Below the pieces are notes generated by a model, which ran no database searches, was not told the DNA's origin, and worked only from the letters and a program-made list of their open reading frames with translations. Made by a program: the position numbers and the translations under genes. Shown piece by piece: positions 17,605 to 25,468 of a DNA stretch of 64,000 nucleotides; position 1 is the stretch's first letter; every line of letters starts with the position of its first letter. The DNA comes from an uncultured Clostridium sp. Lineage in GTDB: Bacteria; Bacillota; Clostridia; TANB77; CAG-508. The stretch covers positions 24,348 to 88,347 of the forward strand of contig CANSOA010000007.1 of NCBI GenBank assembly GCA_947648495.1. The letters are read 5' to 3'.

Positions 17605-18225
17605 TTATTTTTCATTACATTTAAATTCTATATTATTATATATTATGCAGATTGTCTTATTTTTGGTATTGTCTTTTATTTCTAATTTGGTTGGCTTTTG
17701 GGTTTGACTATCTATATACAACTTTTTATATTTAATATATGTATTCTGATTCCTATTTAATTTCACTTCAAAAATTAATTCTCCGTTTTCCTCAAAATAA
17801 TTTGAAGTATTTTCCTCATTTTTATAATCCTGAACAAAACAGTTTAGGAACATTGCATGATCTAACAAATTATTATAATTTTCATACACTTTTTCCAAAT
17901 TTAGTTTTGCATTAGAAACCTTTAAATTATTTTGATTTAGCTCAATTTTTATCCCTTCAATAGACTCTCCCTGTATTACTTCCTGCATACAATAATTGCC
18001 ATTTACTTCTTGTTTCATAACATATTCATTTTGAGTTTTATTACTTACAACTCTTACATTAATTTCTGCTTGGTATTGTTCCATATCATTTAAAATATCT
18101 TTTTCACTTCTATTCTTACTTATATTATTGCCAAATAAAAAGTTTTTATAATACAAAAATCCAAAAATCGTGCAAAATATTATTACAAAAAACACGATTT
18201 TTTTTAATTTAATTGCTTTTATCAT
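17605..18225 (-). CDS. Anchored or secreted protein, possibly LolA-like
   Basis: A 206-residue protein with an N-terminal membrane or signal segment (about residues 8-28) and a beta-rich remainder. Its strands (QAEINVRVVSN, YVMKQEVNGNYCMQEV, KIELNQNNLKV, YIKYKKLYID, KPTKLEI) have the pattern of LolA/GerS-like outer-leaflet lipoproteins found near ndoA in some Clostridia. There is no lipobox cysteine. It lies 60 bases upstream of ndoA. The LolA-like suggestion is weak and based on strand pattern only. Confidence 0.45.
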   Translation of the reverse strand: MIKAIKLKKIVFFVIIFCTIFGFLYYKNFLFGNNISKNRSEKDILNDMEQYQAEINVRVVSNKTQNEYVMKQEVNGNYCMQEVIQGESIEGIKIELNQNNLKVSNAKLNLEKVYENYNNLLDHAMFLNCFVQDYKNEENTSNYFEENGELIFEVKLNRNQNTYIKYKKLYIDSQTQKPTKLEIKDNTKNKTICIIYNNIEFKCNEK

Positions 18226-18265
18226 ATATTTCTCTCCCTTTTTATTTAATTTTATAATTTTAATT

Positions 18266-18340
18266 TTGGGGATAATTTGGGGGGACGTAATTGGGGGGAT
18301 AATTTTGGTAATTTTGTAATTTGGGGTAATTTTGGGGACG
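18266..18340 (+). other. G-run-rich intergenic tract
   Basis: About 75 bases on the plus strand contain six or more runs of four to six G separated by AT-rich spacers, unlike the surrounding sequence, and run into the left arm of an inverted-repeat element. It could form a G-quadruplex. No gene is seen here. Confidence 0.6.
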
Positions 18341-18421
18341 GGGACACTCTTTGTATTTAAATCATATTAAATTTTGCTTATTTTTTAACTTTAAATATTC
18401 TTAAGAGTGTCCCCGTCCCCA
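18333..18421. repeat. MITE-like inverted-repeat element, copy A
   Basis: Arms TGGGGACGGGGACACTCTT and AAGAGTGTCCCCGTCCCCA flank an AT-rich core of about 50 bases. The arms pair perfectly over about 19 bases. The same arms recur at 43323, 44640, 44840 and 47137. It lies between two minus-strand genes, 17605-18225 and dusB. Confidence 0.85.
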
Positions 18422-18499
18422 TTTTCCTCATTTCTCTTTCTTCACTTTTTCAAATTTTCCTCTATTATTCCTCATTATCTCCATTTTTCCTATTCTTTC

Positions 18500-18518
18500 A
18501 AGACTGTCCCCGTCCCCA
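18500..18518. repeat. Single right arm of the same element family
   Basis: AAGACTGTCCCCGTCCCCA without a matching left arm nearby; the 80 bases before it are T/C-rich like element cores. Probably a truncated or nested copy. Confidence 0.65.
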
Positions 18519-18552
18519 AAATTCTCCAAAAATAAATTTATTTTTCCACAAA

Positions 18553-18582
18553 AAAAAGATAGATTAAAAACCCATCTTTTTT
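18553..18582 (-). terminator. Terminator after dusB
   Basis: An 8-bp AT-rich stem (AAAAAGAT with ATCTTTTT) ending about 13 bases beyond the dusB stop, with a T run on the minus strand. Confidence 0.65.
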
Positions 18583-18594
18583 ATTCAATATATT

Positions 18595-19572
18595 CTACAA
18601 ACTTTTAAAATATTCAAAAACAATCTTTGCAAACTCTTCCTTTGTTTCCACTTTATTTATTTTGTTTTTCACAACCGTTGCATTTTTTAACCCCTTTACA
18701 TACCAAGCTACATGCTTTCTAATCTCGCGTACAGCAGTATATTCTCCTTTTTCACTTATTAAAATTTGAAAATGCTCCATAATAATCTGAAACTTATTTT
18801 TTAATAAAAAATCATTCTTCAATACATTCTCACCTAAATTTAAAGCAATTTCCTTGAAAATCAACGGATTTCCAAGACTAGCTCTACCAATCGCAATTCC
18901 GTCACAGCCCGTTTCCTCAAACATTTTCTTTGCATCTTCTGCATTTTTTACATCTCCATTTCCAATTACTGGTATTTTGACACTTTCTTTCACTTGCCTT
19001 ATAATATCCCAATCCGCAATCCCCATATAAAATTCGTCTCGCGTTCTGCCATGTACTGTAATGGCATCAATACCATTTTTTTCTGCTATTTGAGCTAACT
19101 TTACTGCTACAATATGTTCCTTATCCCAACCTTTTCGTATTTTCAAAGTAACTGGTTTGGTGGAATTTTTAACTACTTCTTGTATAATTTTTTCTGCTAA
19201 ATCCAAATCTAATAATAATTTACTTCCGTCCCCATTTTTGACAACTTTTGGTGCTGGACATCCCATATTAATATCTACAATATCCGCTATTTTACAAATA
19301 ACTTTTGTCGCCTCTCCCATAATTTGCGGATCACTTCCAAAAATCTGCATAGAAATTGGTCTTTCACTCTCCTCAAGATGAAGCATTTTAAGCGTCTTTT
19401 CATCCTCAAACGTAATCGCCTTGCTACTTACCATTTCATTACAAACTAATCCTGGGTTTCCATATTTTTTACAAATAATACGAAAAGGCAGGTCTGTCAC
19501 GCCTGCCATCGGTGCTAATATTAAATTATTTTCTAATTCTACATTTCCTATTTTCAATTTTTTTAGATACAT
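18595..19572 (-). CDS. dusB: tRNA-dihydrouridine synthase, DusB type
   Basis: About 325 residues from the ATG at 19572 (AAGGA seven bases upstream); a TTG-initiated extension to 19617 has no site and would add 15 unusual residues. Family motifs are plain: LAPMAGVTDLPFR for FMN binding, NMGCPAPKVVKNGDGSKLL with the catalytic Cys, KIRKGWD, VHGRTRDEFY and GRASLGNP. The enzyme reduces uridines in the tRNA D loop using FMN and NADPH. It lies at the end of the minD-minE-rodA run, the usual sort of neighbourhood in Clostridia. Confidence 0.93.
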   Translation of the reverse strand: MYLKKLKIGNVELENNLILAPMAGVTDLPFRIICKKYGNPGLVCNEMVSSKAITFEDEKTLKMLHLEESERPISMQIFGSDPQIMGEATKVICKIADIVDINMGCPAPKVVKNGDGSKLLLDLDLAEKIIQEVVKNSTKPVTLKIRKGWDKEHIVAVKLAQIAEKNGIDAITVHGRTRDEFYMGIADWDIIRQVKESVKIPVIGNGDVKNAEDAKKMFEETGCDGIAIGRASLGNPLIFKEIALNLGENVLKNDFLLKNKFQIIMEHFQILISEKGEYTAVREIRKHVAWYVKGLKNATVVKNKINKVETKEEFAKIVFEYFKSL

Positions 19573-19631
19573 TTTACTATCCTTAATTTTGTATTTTTTG
19601 TGCATGTTAGCCAGCAATTCATATCCCTACA

Positions 19632-20729
19632 TTATAGGTAAGATTTTTGTCTTCTTGAGCTGATATTTAATAATAACCCAATACAAATAAAATTTGTAAT
19701 CAATGAACTTCCACCATAACTTACAAACGGTAATGGAACTCCAGTAATTGGCAAAAGTCCAATTGTCATTCCGATATTTTCAATCATATGAAAAAAGAAA
19801 ATTCCGCCAATCCCAATTGCAATATAGGATCCCAAATTATCTTTCGCAGTTTTTGCGATATAAATTATCTTTGTAACCAATACAACATACAGGACTAATA
19901 TCGTTGCAGTAGCAATAAATCCCAATTCTTCGCCAATAACAGAAAAGATAAAATCTGTTGTTTTCGGATACAGAAAACCTAACTGTGTTTGATTTCCCTG
20001 TAATAATCCCATGCCTAGCAATTGCCCTGCTCCAATCGCCAATTTTGACTGTATAATATTATATCCATCTCCTCTTGGATCCGACTCTGGATTTAAGAAA
20101 ACCTCAATTCTCTTCAAAGCATGTTCTGGCAATTTATGATACACAACTGGAACCAGAACAGCCACACATAAACAAGCTATTATTATATATTTTTTATCAA
20201 TTCCAGAAATAAACAATATAAACAACATCGCAAAAATATAAGCCATTGCAGTTCCATAATCAGGTTGTAAAATAATTAATCCAATTGGTATTGCCATAAA
20301 AAATAGTGCTATGAAAAGTTTCCATATTTTATTAATTTGTTTTCTCCCTCTAATTTGCAATTTATTAATTAAGAAAGAAATAAATAAAATAACAACTATT
20401 TTTGATAATTCCGATGGCTGAATTGAAGTGCCACCAAACTGATACCAACTTCTAGCACCATTTATTGGTTCTGTAAAGAGCACTCCAACAAGTAATCCTA
20501 GTGAAATTATATAAATTACCGTTGAAAATCTGGCAATTACATTATAATCAATGCAATACGCCAAAATTAAAAACGGGATACTCACAACAAACCACTGTAT
20601 TTGTTTCTTAAATTCACCATACTCAGTACTTTGTGTAGCCGAAAATAAAGCAACCAATCCAATTACAAATAATAATAAACTGACAATCAAAATGGTCCAT
20701 TCTGTATTCTTCAGTAACTTTTTTTTCAC
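19632..20729 (-). CDS. rodA: RodA/FtsW family peptidoglycan polymerase
   Basis: A 365-residue protein with about ten membrane helices and the SEDS family motifs: NGARSWYQFGG, QPSELSKI, QPDYGTA and the C-terminal GVPLPFVSYGGSS. SEDS proteins polymerise glycan strands from lipid II together with a class B penicillin-binding protein. The single-copy position next to minD/minE and a length near 365 favour RodA over FtsW or SpoVE. It starts 5 bases after the minE stop, so translation may be coupled. Confidence 0.9.
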   Translation of the reverse strand: MKKKLLKNTEWTILIVSLLLFVIGLVALFSATQSTEYGEFKKQIQWFVVSIPFLILAYCIDYNVIARFSTVIYIISLGLLVGVLFTEPINGARSWYQFGGTSIQPSELSKIVVILFISFLINKLQIRGRKQINKIWKLFIALFFMAIPIGLIILQPDYGTAMAYIFAMLFILFISGIDKKYIIIACLCVAVLVPVVYHKLPEHALKRIEVFLNPESDPRGDGYNIIQSKLAIGAGQLLGMGLLQGNQTQLGFLYPKTTDFIFSVIGEELGFIATATILVLYVVLVTKIIYIAKTAKDNLGSYIAIGIGGIFFFHMIENIGMTIGLLPITGVPLPFVSYGGSSLITNFICIGLLLNISSRRQKSYL

Positions 20730-20734
20730 TTAAA

Positions 20735-21361
20735 CTATTTCCCTTCACTTACTTTTTTCTCATCTTCTTCCTCTGCTGCCTTTAATAATTGGTCAAACGT
20801 AACATCATCGTCTTCTTCCTCTTCCTCATTTTCATTGTCATCTTTTTTCATTTCCTTTTGGAGTTCGTTATCTGGCTGTTTTTTAGATTTTCTCTTAGTT
20901 TGTTTTGGTTTGGTTTCTTTTTTAGATTTTTCTTTTTCTATACCATCAATCATTTCTGTTATAGTTTCTTCTACTTTTTCTTTCTTGACCTCTTCTTTTT
21001 TCGCCTCTTCTATTTTTTTGTTAAAATTAACTCCCTCAAATTCTTTAACTTTCTCTGCCTTCATATCATTTTTAATATTAACAATCGGTATATTGGCATA
21101 TAAAGCAGGTGCTCCATTTGTTCCATCATCATTTGGTTTGTTGGTAAGTCTTACATCAATTGAATTTTCATCTACCACAATATATTTCTTGATAACATCA
21201 ATAATTTCTTGTTTCATTAATTCTAAAAAATCTGCCGAAACATTTGCCCTATCCTGCATAAGAACCAAATGTAACCTTTCTTTTGCATCATCTTTTGACC
21301 CCAACTCTCTACTTTCAGGTTTAACCATTTTTTTAAAAAAGTTTCCTATACTTTCAAACAT
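20735..21361 (-). CDS. minE: Cell-division topological factor MinE with a long charged tail
   Basis: A 208-residue protein. The first ~90 residues are MinE: an N-terminal amphipathic segment MFESIGNFFKK, the anti-MinD part AKERLHLVLMQDR, then the dimer domain ending near VDVRLTN-type sequence. After a PALYANIPI strand the protein continues with about 110 residues of Lys/Glu repeats, a basic patch PKQTKRKSKKQ and an acidic patch of Glu/Asp, ending in VTFDQLLKAAEEEDEKK. Standard MinE is about 90 residues. It lies 22 bases after minD and just before rodA. The tail is probably disordered and its role is unknown. Confidence 0.85.
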   Translation of the reverse strand: MFESIGNFFKKMVKPESRELGSKDDAKERLHLVLMQDRANVSADFLELMKQEIIDVIKKYIVVDENSIDVRLTNKPNDDGTNGAPALYANIPIVNIKNDMKAEKVKEFEGVNFNKKIEEAKKEEVKKEKVEETITEMIDGIEKEKSKKETKPKQTKRKSKKQPDNELQKEMKKDDNENEEEEEDDDVTFDQLLKAAEEEDEKKVSEGK

Positions 21362-21382
21362 TTTTTTCCTCCTAAAATCTTC

Positions 21383-22177
21383 TTATGCTTTGCCAAATAA
21401 ACGTTTAATTCTCGCTATTAAACCCTTCTCCGTTCCAGGAATTGTAACTTCTATATTTTCTCCCAATATTCTTCTTGAAATCTCAATATACGCTTTACCA
21501 GAAGGTGCTCTTTTATTGGATACGACAGGCTCACCTTTATTCGTTTGTGTAATGATATTTTCATCATCTGGTACAACACCAATCAAATCAATTGACAATA
21601 AATCAACAATATCATCCACATCCATCATTTCGCCTTTTCTAACCATGGATGTACGCAAACGATTAACAATTAATTCTGGATTTTTAATATCAGAAGATTC
21701 TAATAATCCAATAATTCTGTCTGCATCTCGAATGGCAGAAATTTCAGCAGTTGTAACTACTAAAGCTCGATTAGCACCTGCTATTGCATTTTTAAAACCT
21801 TGTTCAATTCCTGCTGGACAATCAACTAATATGTAATCAAATTCTTTTTTTAACTCTTCTATTAAATTTTTCATTTGCTCTTCATTAATTGCATTTTTAT
21901 CTCTCGTCTGTGCCGCTGGAAGCAAGAATAGTTCTTGAAATCTTTTATCTTTGATTAAAGCTTGTCTTAATTTACATTTTTCTTCAATAACATCTACTAA
22001 ATCATATACAATTCTATTTTCAAGTCCCATCACAACATCTAAATTTCTAAGTCCAATATCTGTATCAATTAGTGCCACTTTTTTTCCTGCCATTGCTAAG
22101 GCAGAACCTAAATTTGCAGTTGTTGTTGTCTTACCAACTCCTCCTTTGCCTGATGTTATAACAATAACTTCTCCCAT
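21383..22177 (-). CDS. minD: Septum-site determining ATPase MinD
   Basis: A 264-residue protein with the deviant Walker A GKGGVGKTTTTANLG, switch regions (DTDIGLRNLDVV, and VDCPAGIEQGF) and a C-terminal amphipathic membrane-targeting helix GLIARIKRLFGKA. MinD binds the membrane when ATP-bound and activates MinC; MinE releases it. A GGAGGA site precedes the ATG. Upstream minC is not in this window's visible frame set, only a coiled-coil gene. Confidence 0.95.
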   Translation of the reverse strand: MGEVIVITSGKGGVGKTTTTANLGSALAMAGKKVALIDTDIGLRNLDVVMGLENRIVYDLVDVIEEKCKLRQALIKDKRFQELFLLPAAQTRDKNAINEEQMKNLIEELKKEFDYILVDCPAGIEQGFKNAIAGANRALVVTTAEISAIRDADRIIGLLESSDIKNPELIVNRLRTSMVRKGEMMDVDDIVDLLSIDLIGVVPDDENIITQTNKGEPVVSNKRAPSGKAYIEISRRILGENIEVTIPGTEKGLIARIKRLFGKA

Positions 22178-22310
22178 ACTCTCCTCCTTAAAAAATATGT
22201 GCTTAAATTATACTTTTTATATCTTACCTGTTTTTTGTAAAAAAGTCAATGAATTTTTTACAATTTTGTAATATTTTTGTAATCATTTTGTAATATTATA
22301 ATTAAAAAGA

Positions 22311-22362
22311 ATAGAGAGCATATAAATTACTTTTTTAAAAAAATAATTTATATGCTCTCTAT
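22311..22362 (-). terminator. Long hairpin terminator after the coiled-coil gene
   Basis: A perfect 19-bp stem (arms 22311-22329 and 22344-22362) followed on the minus strand by TTCTTTTTAATT. It lies 12 bases after the stop of the gene at 22375-22839 and ahead of the minD promoter region. Confidence 0.85.
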
Positions 22363-22374
22363 CATCATGAATTT

Positions 22375-22839
22375 CTATTTAGAACTATTTAATTCAAGAG
22401 TAGAAACTCTTTTTTCAAGACTAAAAATAGCGACTTCACTTCGATCCATCCTACTATCTATTTTACGAATTTTCTCAGATTTTTCCAAATTTTTATCTAA
22501 CTCTAGACTTACTGCATCTAAAATAGCATCTATTTTAGTACCATAATTTTGTTCAAATAAAAAATATTGATCTAACAATTCCTTTTTTAGTTCTTCCAAT
22601 TTTTTATCAAATTTTTTCTCTAATTTCGTCTCTAGTCTTTGTTCTGAAACTTGGAATTTTTCATCAAACTTCTTTTCTAGTTTTGTTTCCAATCTTTCTT
22701 CTAATGTTTGTATTTTTTCATCAAGCTTCTGCTCTAGTTTGATTTCTAATCTTTCCTCAAAATCTCGCAATTTTTCATTAAATTTTTCTTCTAGTTTTTG
22801 GTCTAACATTTTCCCAATTTTTAAAATTAACTCTTCCAT
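22375..22839 (-). CDS. Coiled-coil protein with 11/12-residue repeats, unknown function
   Basis: About 154 residues from the ATG at 22839 (GGAGG at 8-base spacing). Residues 10-95 are an uninterrupted coiled coil built from repeats of the type LE-x-R-L-E-T-K-L-E-x-K-F-D-E-K, at least five times. The remaining third (YGTKIDAILDAVSLEL ... FSLEKRVSTLELN) also scores as helical. No membrane segment. Similar phage- and chromosome-borne repeat coiled-coil proteins are often uncharacterised. It has its own terminator, so it is a one-gene unit. Confidence 0.55.
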   Translation of the reverse strand: MEELILKIGKMLDQKLEEKFNEKLRDFEERLEIKLEQKLDEKIQTLEERLETKLEKKFDEKFQVSEQRLETKLEKKFDKKLEELKKELLDQYFLFEQNYGTKIDAILDAVSLELDKNLEKSEKIRKIDSRMDRSEVAIFSLEKRVSTLELNSSK

Positions 22840-23028
22840 ATTTCCCACCTCCTTTCTTTAATTTGTTAAATTCTAACATATTTTAATCTAAAATGCAATA
22901 AAAATTTTACTTTTTACCCGACTTTTTTATTTTTTAATTTTAAAAAGTTTCGCGCTTATCTCCCCAAAAGTTTTATGTGTTTGTTTTTCTACCGTTATAT
23001 TTTATTCACAAATTGTTTTCATTCGTCT

Positions 23029-23056
23029 TGACTTTCTTCTTTAAAAAATATATACT
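23029..23056 (+). promoter_or_regulatory. Candidate promoter of the oxidoreductase operon
   Basis: TTGACT at 23029-23034 and TATACT at 23051-23056 with a 16-base spacer, 64 bases before the porG ATG. Confidence 0.6.
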
Positions 23057-23119
23057 CTATTTAAATAAGAAATGAGTTTTCTGCCCATTTCATTCTAATA
23101 AAATGAAGGAGGATTTACA

Positions 23120-23699
23120 ATGCACGATTTAATCGAAATTAGATGGCATGGACGTGGTGGTCAAGGTGCAAAAACCGCTTCACTTCTTCTGGCTGATGCA
23201 GCCTTCAATACAGGCAAATACATTCAAGGTTTTCCCGAATATGGTCCTGAACGAATGGGAGCTCCCATTACTGCTTATAATCGAATTAGTGACGCTCCCA
23301 TTATGATACATTCTAATATCTATGAACCAGACTACGTTGTTGTCGTAGATGATACACTTTTAGAAGCAGTCGATGTCACATCTGGTCTAAAAACTACTGG
23401 CGCTATCATTATTAATACAACCAAAGATAATGATTACTTAAAAAAATCTTTAGGTAACTATTCAGGCGATATTTATAAAATTGATGCTCGAAAAGTTTCT
23501 ATGGAAACACTCCGGAAAATATTTTCCAAATACTCCAATGCTTGCCGCTGTTGTTAAAGTAAGTCAGATTATGTCTGAAAAAGAATTTTTAAATGACATG
23601 GTAGGCTCTTTCAAACACAAATTTGCAAAAAAGCCAGAAGTGATTGATGGTAACATGAAAGCCCTTGAAATGGCTTTAAAATCTGTAGAAAAGGTTTAA
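23120..23699 (+). CDS. porG: 2-oxoacid (pyruvate):ferredoxin oxidoreductase gamma subunit, with a +1 frame break at an in-frame CGG
   Basis: The frame opens at ATG 23120 (AAGGAGGA upstream) with the gamma-domain motifs IRWHGRGGQGAKTA, FPEYGPERMGAPI and VVVDDTLL. Codon 132 is CGG (23513-23515) after ACA-CTC; the zero frame stops 14 codons later. Advancing one base at CGG reads GGA-AAA-TAT-TTT and gives GKYFPNTPMLAAVVK, the conserved end of the family (a Gly then N-T-x-M-L-G/A-A), to a stop at 23697-23699. Total about 192 residues, the normal gamma length; the span is 3n+1. The subunit completes the POR complex, which decarboxylates pyruvate (or a related 2-oxoacid) to acyl-CoA and reduces ferredoxin. 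Confidence 0.9.
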
Positions 23700-23705
23700 A
23701 ATAGT

Positions 23706-23933
23706 ATGATTGAATTTTTAAAAAATATAGTAAAACAACTAAAATTTAAGTCTGATAACGAAGAACTAAACAAATTAAATAAATTAATTTATTCTCTTAT
23801 TATTTTATGTGCTTTCGTTTTTATTGGCTTTATCCTATATTTTGCTATCAGGGAATTGCCTAATTTGATGGAGGCTATTCGCTATAATTGGAATGATTCA
23901 AAATCCGTTTTAGATAACTTTTCTATTAAATAA
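23706..23933 (+). CDS. Small single-pass membrane protein inside the por operon
   Basis: A 75-residue protein with a polar, basic N-terminal part (to about residue 27), one membrane helix (LIYSLIILCAFVFIGFILYF, about 28-48) and a polar C terminus. It starts 6 bases after porG and ends 14 bases before porD, so it is in the operon. I know of no standard POR subunit like it. The ribosome binding site is weak (AAGG within the end of porG). Confidence 0.55.
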   Translation: MIEFLKNIVKQLKFKSDNEELNKLNKLIYSLIILCAFVFIGFILYFAIRELPNLMEAIRYNWNDSKSVLDNFSIK

Positions 23934-23947
23934 GAAAGGAGTTTTCA

Positions 23948-24232
23948 ATGACAAATCTTAATACAAATACACCAATGCAAGATTTAACAATTGGTGGAAA
24001 TATTTACACTAGCGGAAATGCAAAAGAATTCAAGACAGGGGATTGGCGTTCTATTAAACCAATTTTTTTATCAGAAAAATGCAAACAATGTGGACTTTGT
24101 TTCCCCGTTTGCCCTGATGATGCCATTCCTGTAAACAAAGAATGTAACAGAGAAGATTTTAATTATGATGCCTGTAAAGGATGTGGCGTTTGTGCCAAGG
24201 TATGTCCATTCGGCGCAATTGAAATGACCTAA
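23948..24232 (+). CDS. porD: 2-oxoacid (pyruvate):ferredoxin oxidoreductase delta subunit (2[4Fe-4S] ferredoxin)
   Basis: A 94-residue protein with two cluster motifs, CKQCGLCFPVCP (about residues 46-57) and CKGCGVCAKVCP (about 76-87), after an N-terminal stretch with GDWRSIKPIF that is typical for POR/VOR delta subunits. It carries electrons from the TPP/alpha-beta core to external ferredoxin. AAAGGAG precedes the ATG. Operon order is gamma, small membrane protein, delta, alpha, beta. Confidence 0.92.
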   Translation: MTNLNTNTPMQDLTIGGNIYTSGNAKEFKTGDWRSIKPIFLSEKCKQCGLCFPVCPDDAIPVNKECNREDFNYDACKGCGVCAKVCPFGAIEMT

Positions 24233-24234
24233 TC

Positions 24235-24261
24235 GTAGGGGGATTAGCAATCGCCCCTGCA
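24235..24261. repeat. Short dispersed palindromic repeat (GGGGGATTA/AATCGCCCC type)
   Basis: TAGGGGGATTAGCAATCGCC is followed by CCTGCA, between porD and porA. It belongs to a family also seen at 26761, 55275 and 55333 (core GGCGATTA ... AATCGCCCCTACA). Confidence 0.65.
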
Positions 24262-24286
24262 TGGATAAATTGAAAGGAGAAAAAAT

Positions 24287-25468
24287 ATGAGAGAACGTCT
24301 TAGTGGAAATGAAGCTGCTGCCATCGCAATGAAACAAATCAATCCAGATGTTGTAGCTGCGTTTCCAATTACACCTTCAACAGAAATTCCACAATATTTC
24401 TCAACCTTCGTTAGCAACGGAACCGTTGATACTGAATTTGTGGCTGTTGAAAGTGAACATAGTGCCATGAGTGCTTGTATTGGTGCTCAGGCAGCTGGCG
24501 GAAGAGCAATGACTGCTACTTCAGCTAATGGTTTATCTTTAATGTGGGAAATGATTTATATCGCATCAAGTTTACGTTTGCCAATCGTTATGTCTTTGGT
24601 AAACAGAGCCGTATCTGGACCACTTAATATTCATAATGACCATTCAGATGCAATGGGAGTAAGAGATAGTGGCTGGATTCAACTATTTTCGGAAAATAAC
24701 CAAGAGGCTTATGACAATTTAGTCATGGCTCACCGAATTGCCGAACATAAAGATGTTTTACTTCCTCTTATGGTTTGTCAAGATGGATTTATTACTTCTC
24801 ATTCCATTGAAAATATTGAATTAATTGAAGATGAAAAAGTGAAAGAATTTGTAGGCAAATACAAACCAGAACACTATTTATTAAATGATAAAGAACCAAT
24901 TGCGATTGGTCCATTAGATTTGCAAGCTTATTTATTTGAACACAAAACACAGCAAGCCATTGCAATGCGAAATGCTAAAAAAGTGATTTTAGATGTAGCA
25001 AAAGATTTTGAAAAAATGACTGGTAGAAAATATGGCTTTTTTGAAGAATATAAAATGGAAGATAGCGAAGTTGTCATTGTTTGCATGAATTCAACAGCAG
25101 GAACAGCTAAATATACAGCTGACAAATTGCGTGAGCAAGGTGTGAAAGCTGGTGTTTTGAAAGTAAGAGTTTTCCGTCCATTCCCTGCAGAGGAAATTGC
25201 GAAAGCTTTAGCAAAAGCAAAAGCAATCGCTGTTTTGGATAAATCTGATTCGTTAAATGGCGCAGGTGGAGCTTTGTTTGAAGATGTTGTATCTGGCATG
25301 TTTGTTAGCAAAATTCAAGTTCCAACTGTAAATTATGTTTATGGAATTGGTGGTAGAGATACAACAGCAAATGATATTGAAAGTGTTTACAAAGATTTAA
25401 CGGAAATTGCTAAAACTGGCGAAATTGGCAATCCATATCGCTATTTAGGTGTTAGGGGGTGGAAATAA
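24287..25468 (+). CDS. porA: 2-oxoacid (pyruvate):ferredoxin oxidoreductase alpha subunit
   Basis: A 393-residue protein with the family block AFPITPSTEIPQYF, EFVAVESEHSAMSACIGA and TATSANGLSLMWE, a domain II of VNRAVSGPLNIHNDHSD, and a C-terminal domain with GVLKVRVFRPFPAEEI. It provides the pyrimidine-binding and CoA-binding region of the TPP enzyme. GGAGAAAAAAT precedes the ATG; its stop overlaps the porB start (TAATG). The name pyruvate is the likeliest in Clostridia, but a branched-chain or 2-oxoglutarate version is possible. Confidence 0.93.
   Translation: MRERLSGNEAAAIAMKQINPDVVAAFPITPSTEIPQYFSTFVSNGTVDTEFVAVESEHSAMSACIGAQAAGGRAMTATSANGLSLMWEMIYIASSLRLPIVMSLVNRAVSGPLNIHNDHSDAMGVRDSGWIQLFSENNQEAYDNLVMAHRIAEHKDVLLPLMVCQDGFITSHSIENIELIEDEKVKEFVGKYKPEHYLLNDKEPIAIGPLDLQAYLFEHKTQQAIAMRNAKKVILDVAKDFEKMTGRKYGFFEEYKMEDSEVVIVCMNSTAGTAKYTADKLREQGVKAGVLKVRVFRPFPAEEIAKALAKAKAIAVLDKSDSLNGAGGALFEDVVSGMFVSKIQVPTVNYVYGIGGRDTTANDIESVYKDLTEIAKTGEIGNPYRYLGVRGWK

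Noticed and set aside
20835..21836. Long open frame on the plus strand opposite minE and minD (333 codons).
   Set aside because: It mirrors the highly biased coding of the two real genes and lacks any motif or ribosome binding site.
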